Part shown: piece after piece, positions 34,009-36,827 of the stretch
Position numbering within the stretch: position 1 is the stretch's first letter
Layout: each line of letters starts with the position of its first letter
Assembly (NCBI GenBank): GCA_020247005.1
Contig: JADCJN010000194.1
Span: 1 to 36,827, forward strand
Length of the DNA stretch: 36,827 nt
Origin: Silvanigrellales bacterium
GTDB taxonomy: Bacteria; Bdellovibrionota_B; Oligoflexia; Silvanigrellales; Silvanigrellaceae
Direction: 5' to 3'
The notes under the pieces: model-generated
Database searches by the model: none
Told to the model about the DNA's origin: nothing
The model's input: the letters and a program-made list of their open reading frames with translations, nothing else
Made by a program: the position numbers and the translations under genes

Positions 34009-35544
34009 TCAGATTTGAAACAACGATGCGTTGGCCGAGGGCAGAGGCGGGTTCTTGAGCGCTTCCGTGAGGAATGCGATTGGATTGAGACCATTGGCAA
34101 TGACCGTCGCTATAATGCTCATGAGGACATCGCCCACGGCAGCGCCATGTTCTGTTCGATAGAACAGTGAATTGCGACGGTGCCTGATGGCGCGTTTGAG
34201 AGTGCGCTCAGCTTCGTTGTTGTCTAGAGGTGCCCCTTCGAATTTGAGAAATCCGGTGAGGCGTTCCCAGTGTTTGACGACGTAGGCGAATGCCTTAGTG
34301 ATGTCCTCGTTCTTCCCGCGGCGGTAGGTGCCGCGCTGGGAGAAATCGAGGAGTTTGGCCATGAGCGGGCCGCTATGTCGTTGGTGCTGGACGAGCCGAT
34401 CGGCCGGCGGAAGTCCTTTGAACTTCGATTCGTTGGCATAAACCTGAGCGACGAGTTCAAGCGGCAAGCGTGTTTCCTCGGGCTCGTGTTCCACGAGCTC
34501 AAAGAAGTTCCGTCTAGCGTGAACGAGGCACGCGAGCGTTCTGATATGTGTCACATTGTGAGCGTGGTTGGCGCTGAGAGAATCGCTCATGGCAAGCGGA
34601 GGCGGCGCATTCGCGGCGCGCCTGCTCATGATTTTTCCGAAAACCTCGCCTGCATGCCTCGTGCTGGTTTCGTAGAGAATGAATTTTTTCGACCCTTGCA
34701 GGCCCACCAACGTTGTCACCGTGACGCTCTTGCGCGAATTCGCTTCCGTGTCGAGTTCCATGATCCTCATAGGGCTGTCATCTCGAAACGTCACGTCACA
34801 GTTGGCGATGCTGTTCTTTATTTGCATCAGAAAATAGCGCAGACGCTTCGCTGCCTCTTCGAATAACCTGAACTGGGTCGATTCAGGCACACTCAGCCCC
34901 AGCATTCCAGTAAGATCTTGCATGCGATGGCTCGGAAGACCCGCGTGGTATCGAAGGAGTGCCAAATGAGCGATGGCGGAGAAGTGGTATTTGCCGATGC
35001 ATTCATTCACAACAGCCGGGGATTCAGCGGATTCGGTGTGCCCGCACGATCGGCAACGCAGGGTTTCAATTTCATACACTTGCGTCACAACCAGATTGAC
35101 GCATTGGATGACGGTTTTCTGGAGAGGACGATCCGCGTGCACATTCCCGCGACGGCAGGAGGGACAGGTGTTGCCGTGCGAAAGTTCATTGCACGAGCAG
35201 CGAATGACCTCAGTGTGAGCGTGCAGCTTCAAATTACGACGGCCGGAGCGGCGGGTCTTTGCGACGTCCGGCGCCAAGGCGAGTTCAGGTTCCACACTAT
35301 CGTGCTTGTCCAAGACGAGTTCGGCATCCGAAAACAGCGTCCCGCTTAGGCTTTCTGTACGCTTCCCGAAGACGAGGTTTTGCAGCCGTCCGACCGACAC
35401 AAGCTTGTTGGCCATCGCCACGTTGTTCGCTTCGCAGGCGCTCAAGAGCGCAAGAAGCTTTGCCTTCACATCCCTCTCGATCTCGAGACCATCAAGAAGG
35501 GTTCGGGCGCTTGCAAATTCTTCGGGCTTGAGCAGTTTGATCAT
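34009..35544 (-). CDS. tnpC: IS66 transposase TnpC
   Basis: A 511-residue DDE transposase. It has the N-terminal helical region (LQNLVFGKRTE), the zinc-finger region (CSCNELSHGNTCPSC), IGKYHFSAIAHLALLRYHAG, then the catalytic core (MRIMELDTEA, MSDSLSANHAHN, CLVHARRNFFEL) and the conserved end APLDNNEAERTLKRAIRHRR with the catalytic Glu. The ATG at 35544 is the first in-frame ATG; a TTG lies 13 codons earlier. Length is normal, so it may be active. Confidence 0.93.
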   Translation of the reverse strand: MIKLLKPEEFASARTLLDGLEIERDVKAKLLALLSACEANNVAMANKLVSVGRLQNLVFGKRTESLSGTLFSDAELVLDKHDSVEPELALAPDVAKTRRSGRRNLKLHAHTEVIRCSCNELSHGNTCPSCRRGNVHADRPLQKTVIQCVNLVVTQVYEIETLRCRSCGHTESAESPAVVNECIGKYHFSAIAHLALLRYHAGLPSHRMQDLTGMLGLSVPESTQFRLFEEAAKRLRYFLMQIKNSIANCDVTFRDDSPMRIMELDTEANSRKSVTVTTLVGLQGSKKFILYETSTRHAGEVFGKIMSRRAANAPPPLAMSDSLSANHAHNVTHIRTLACLVHARRNFFELVEHEPEETRLPLELVAQVYANESKFKGLPPADRLVQHQRHSGPLMAKLLDFSQRGTYRRGKNEDITKAFAYVVKHWERLTGFLKFEGAPLDNNEAERTLKRAIRHRRNSLFYRTEHGAAVGDVLMSIIATVIANGLNPIAFLTEALKNPPLPSANASLFQI

Positions 35545-35619
35545 CACGACCGTTTGTTGATTGCTGAGTGTGGTAACTTGCAAGTAAACAAACGGTTTTT
35601 TGTTGTCAAATTTCAGGGA

Positions 35620-35967
35620 TCAAATAATTTTCTCTGTTGGCTCGAATTCGGCCAAGAACGGATTGCCGTTGAAAATGAGCACCATGAGCTCATGCGCTTT
35701 TAAGGGTAAAAGAGCCGCTCCATCTCGTGGCCATTTTTTGAATTTTCCAGAGCGAAGTCTTTTGTGAAGGCACCACATTCCTTGCCCATCCCACACAAGA
35801 AGCTTCAACGAAGTCAGCGAGCGATTCCGAAACACAAACACTGCACCTGAGAGCAGGTCTTTAAATAGTGTGTTTCGGCAAAGCGCCGAGAGCCCCTCCG
35901 TTCCATTTCGAAAGTCCACCGCTTCGTGAACAATGAAAATCGCTGTCTGTGGGCCGAATGAGAACAT
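35620..35967 (-). CDS. tnpB: IS66 accessory protein TnpB (Orf2)
   Basis: A 115-residue protein of standard IS66 Orf2 type: AVDFRNGTEGLSALCRN, SGAVFVFRNRSLTSLKLLVW, GMWCLHKRLRSGKF and the closing ELMVLIFNGNP. Its ATG overlaps the TnpA stop (TGATG), the usual coupling in this family. Confidence 0.93.
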   Translation of the reverse strand: MFSFGPQTAIFIVHEAVDFRNGTEGLSALCRNTLFKDLLSGAVFVFRNRSLTSLKLLVWDGQGMWCLHKRLRSGKFKKWPRDGAALLPLKAHELMVLIFNGNPFLAEFEPTEKII

Positions 35968-36260
35968 CAGCGTGGACCAATATCGAGTGCTGCGCGCAGT
36001 GTTTCACAATCCGCATAGAATCTCGCAGTGGCGCCAGAGGGTAGAAAAATCTCGCAGAGGACAGAAAAGTCTTCCAAAGTTTCGGACTTTTCAGCTGGCA
36101 CTGGCACCGTGAAATTGACAACTTTAGAACACCTCAGGCTGGTGGTTTCTTGAGAGCGCGCCAAACGTTCTTTGAGGTGATAGAAGTCGAGCCCCAGTCT
36201 CTTGCTCACAAGCGAAAATGGGTGGGTGTGGCTGTAGTGCTCCCCGTCTGAGCCGGACAC
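35967..36260 (-). CDS. tnpA: IS66 accessory protein TnpA (Orf1), divergent
   Basis: A 97-residue protein in the TnpA position. FSLVSKRLGLDFYHLKERL resembles the TnpA helix-turn-helix and IFLPSGATARFYADCETLRA its C-terminal end. The start is a GTG with a weak ribosome site. The sequence is divergent from typical TnpA, but position and coupling to tnpB support the call. Confidence 0.7.
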   Translation of the reverse strand: MSGSDGEHYSHTHPFSLVSKRLGLDFYHLKERLARSQETTSLRCSKVVNFTVPVPAEKSETLEDFSVLCEIFLPSGATARFYADCETLRAALDIGPR

Positions 36261-36290
36261 CTAGCCTTCATACCTAGGATTCTACTGGTC

Positions 36291-36677
36291 ATGGCTATCA
36301 AGGGAGAAGTTCTTCTTGCTCATGGGCGTCAGCCACGAAGACGGTTTTCGGGTGCTGAGAAGATTTCCCTCGTGGAAGAAGCGTAGGTTCCTGGTATGAA
36401 TATTTCAGCTGTGGCTCGGAAGTATGCGATTTCCCCGAGCCAGCTTTTCTCCTGGAGGCGGCTCATGAAGGACGGCGAAATCAAGGCTGTTGAAAGCGAA
36501 GAAGAGGTAGTTCCAGTGAGCGAAGTCAAAGCCCTCAAGGCCAAGATCCGCGAGCTTGAGCGTTCTTTGGGTCGTAAAACCTACGAGCTCGAGGTCATGA
36601 AAGACATTCTTGAGATTGCCCGCGAAAAAAAACTGTTCTCGCCCTCACTGTCGTCCGCGAACAAAGACGGGAAGTGA
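36291..36677 (+). pseudogene. IS3-family OrfA interrupted by an in-frame TAG
   Basis: A continuous frame from the ATG at 36291 encodes GRQPRRRFSGAEKISLVEEA, then TAG at 36384-36386, then VPGMNISAVARKYAISPSQL, FSWRRLMKDG and a leucine-zipper stretch to the stop at 36677. This is a complete OrfA apart from the stop. The ATG at 36396 after it has no ribosome site. The beginning of OrfB (VREQRREVKTVA) follows in the next frame and is cut at about 36690. Confidence 0.8.
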
Positions 36678-36689
36678 AGACTGTTGCAA

Positions 36690-36825
36690 TGCGAACTGCT
36701 TCGTTCAGAATCTCGTTCTCTTCAGTCTTCCGACCAAGGACGCGCTCGAGGCTCTTGATGCGGGCTTCCAATTCTTTGACCTTCGAGACCGGGACAACTA
36801 GGTCTTCGGCCGCGATTCCCTCGAG
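36690..36825 (-). pseudogene. IS3-family OrfA fragment, opposite orientation, at window edge
   Basis: Read on the minus strand from the edge, the frame gives VVPVSKVKELEARIKSLERV and LGRKTEENEILNEAVRIA. This is a diverged copy of the leucine-zipper part of the plus-strand OrfA next to it (VVPVSEVKALKAKIRELERS). Homology stops at about 36690, where the OrfB start of the other copy begins. The rest of the gene lies outside the window. Confidence 0.75.
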
Positions 36826-36827
36826 AG

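Larger units (their letters stand above)
34009..36260 (-). mobile_element. IS66-family insertion sequence
   Basis: The three IS66 genes are in canonical order tnpA, tnpB, tnpC on the minus strand, all open. Terminal inverted repeats and the 8-bp duplication could not be located by eye, so the coordinates cover only the genes; the ends probably lie at about 33983-34008 and 36261-36290. Confidence 0.85.

Noticed and set aside
33983..36285. Exact IS66 ends beginning GTAG with a target duplication
   Set aside because: Both junctions show GTAG, but the following bases match poorly and the flanking 8 bases differ.

Overview
The window comes from a Gram-negative (diderm), GC-rich bacterium with a large envelope and secretome: many lipoproteins, a predicted outer-membrane barrel, a CpoB-like and a LysM protein, and a lytic transglycosylase. 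The gene families and style recall the old delta-proteobacteria (Bdellovibrionota or Myxococcota), but nothing here fixes the taxon. Gene starts are AUG, GUG or UUG, and many neighbours overlap by 4 bp (ATGA or GTGA).

Layout. 1-454: tail of a proline-rich gene whose frame is broken by an in-frame TAG. 699-3860 (+): a membrane-anchored HEAT-repeat protein and a secreted partner. 3869-4591 (-): a lipoprotein form of C-type (animal-like, GH22) lysozyme, the most striking gene here, behind a long AT-rich leader that holds an 11-bp-stem hairpin and a 138-bp element bounded by perfect 23-bp inverted repeats. 5115-11195 (-): HIT hydrolase, YceI, two unknowns, an ABC1/UbiB kinase, a CheY-like receiver and a YifB/ComM ATPase. 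11298-16742 (-): unknown lipoprotein, lipoprotein FAD oxidoreductase and SecA, with strong terminators. 16900-17316 (+): small acidic coiled-coil protein. 17392-19493 (-): RarA/MgsA ATPase translationally coupled to an alpha carbonic anhydrase.

19684-23747 (+): a secretory cluster of a small cysteine-containing exported protein, an outer-membrane barrel with a proline-rich linker, and a subtilase lipoprotein with a C-terminal sorting-like tail. 23698-26307 (-): a ThiXYZ-type ABC importer whose last gene overlaps the protease 3' end. 26449-29702 (+): lytic transglycosylase, leucyl aminopeptidase and an orphan histidine-kinase dimerisation domain; a 38-codon small ORF with a strong ribosome site follows. 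30115-32717 (-): CpoB-like TPR lipoprotein and LysM protein. 32814-33662 (+): a short-chain dehydrogenase.

33749-36827 is an insertion-sequence graveyard: a frameshifted IS3-type OrfA relic, an apparently complete IS66 gene set (tnpA-tnpB-tnpC), a second IS3-type OrfA with an internal TAG, and an oppositely oriented OrfA fragment at the window edge.

The genes are mostly housekeeping and envelope functions rather than one pathway. The best candidates for something undescribed are the bacterial C-type lysozyme with its unusual leader, the orphan DHp protein, the protease/barrel cluster and the HEAT-protein pair. All family calls are read from motifs by eye; no database search was possible.
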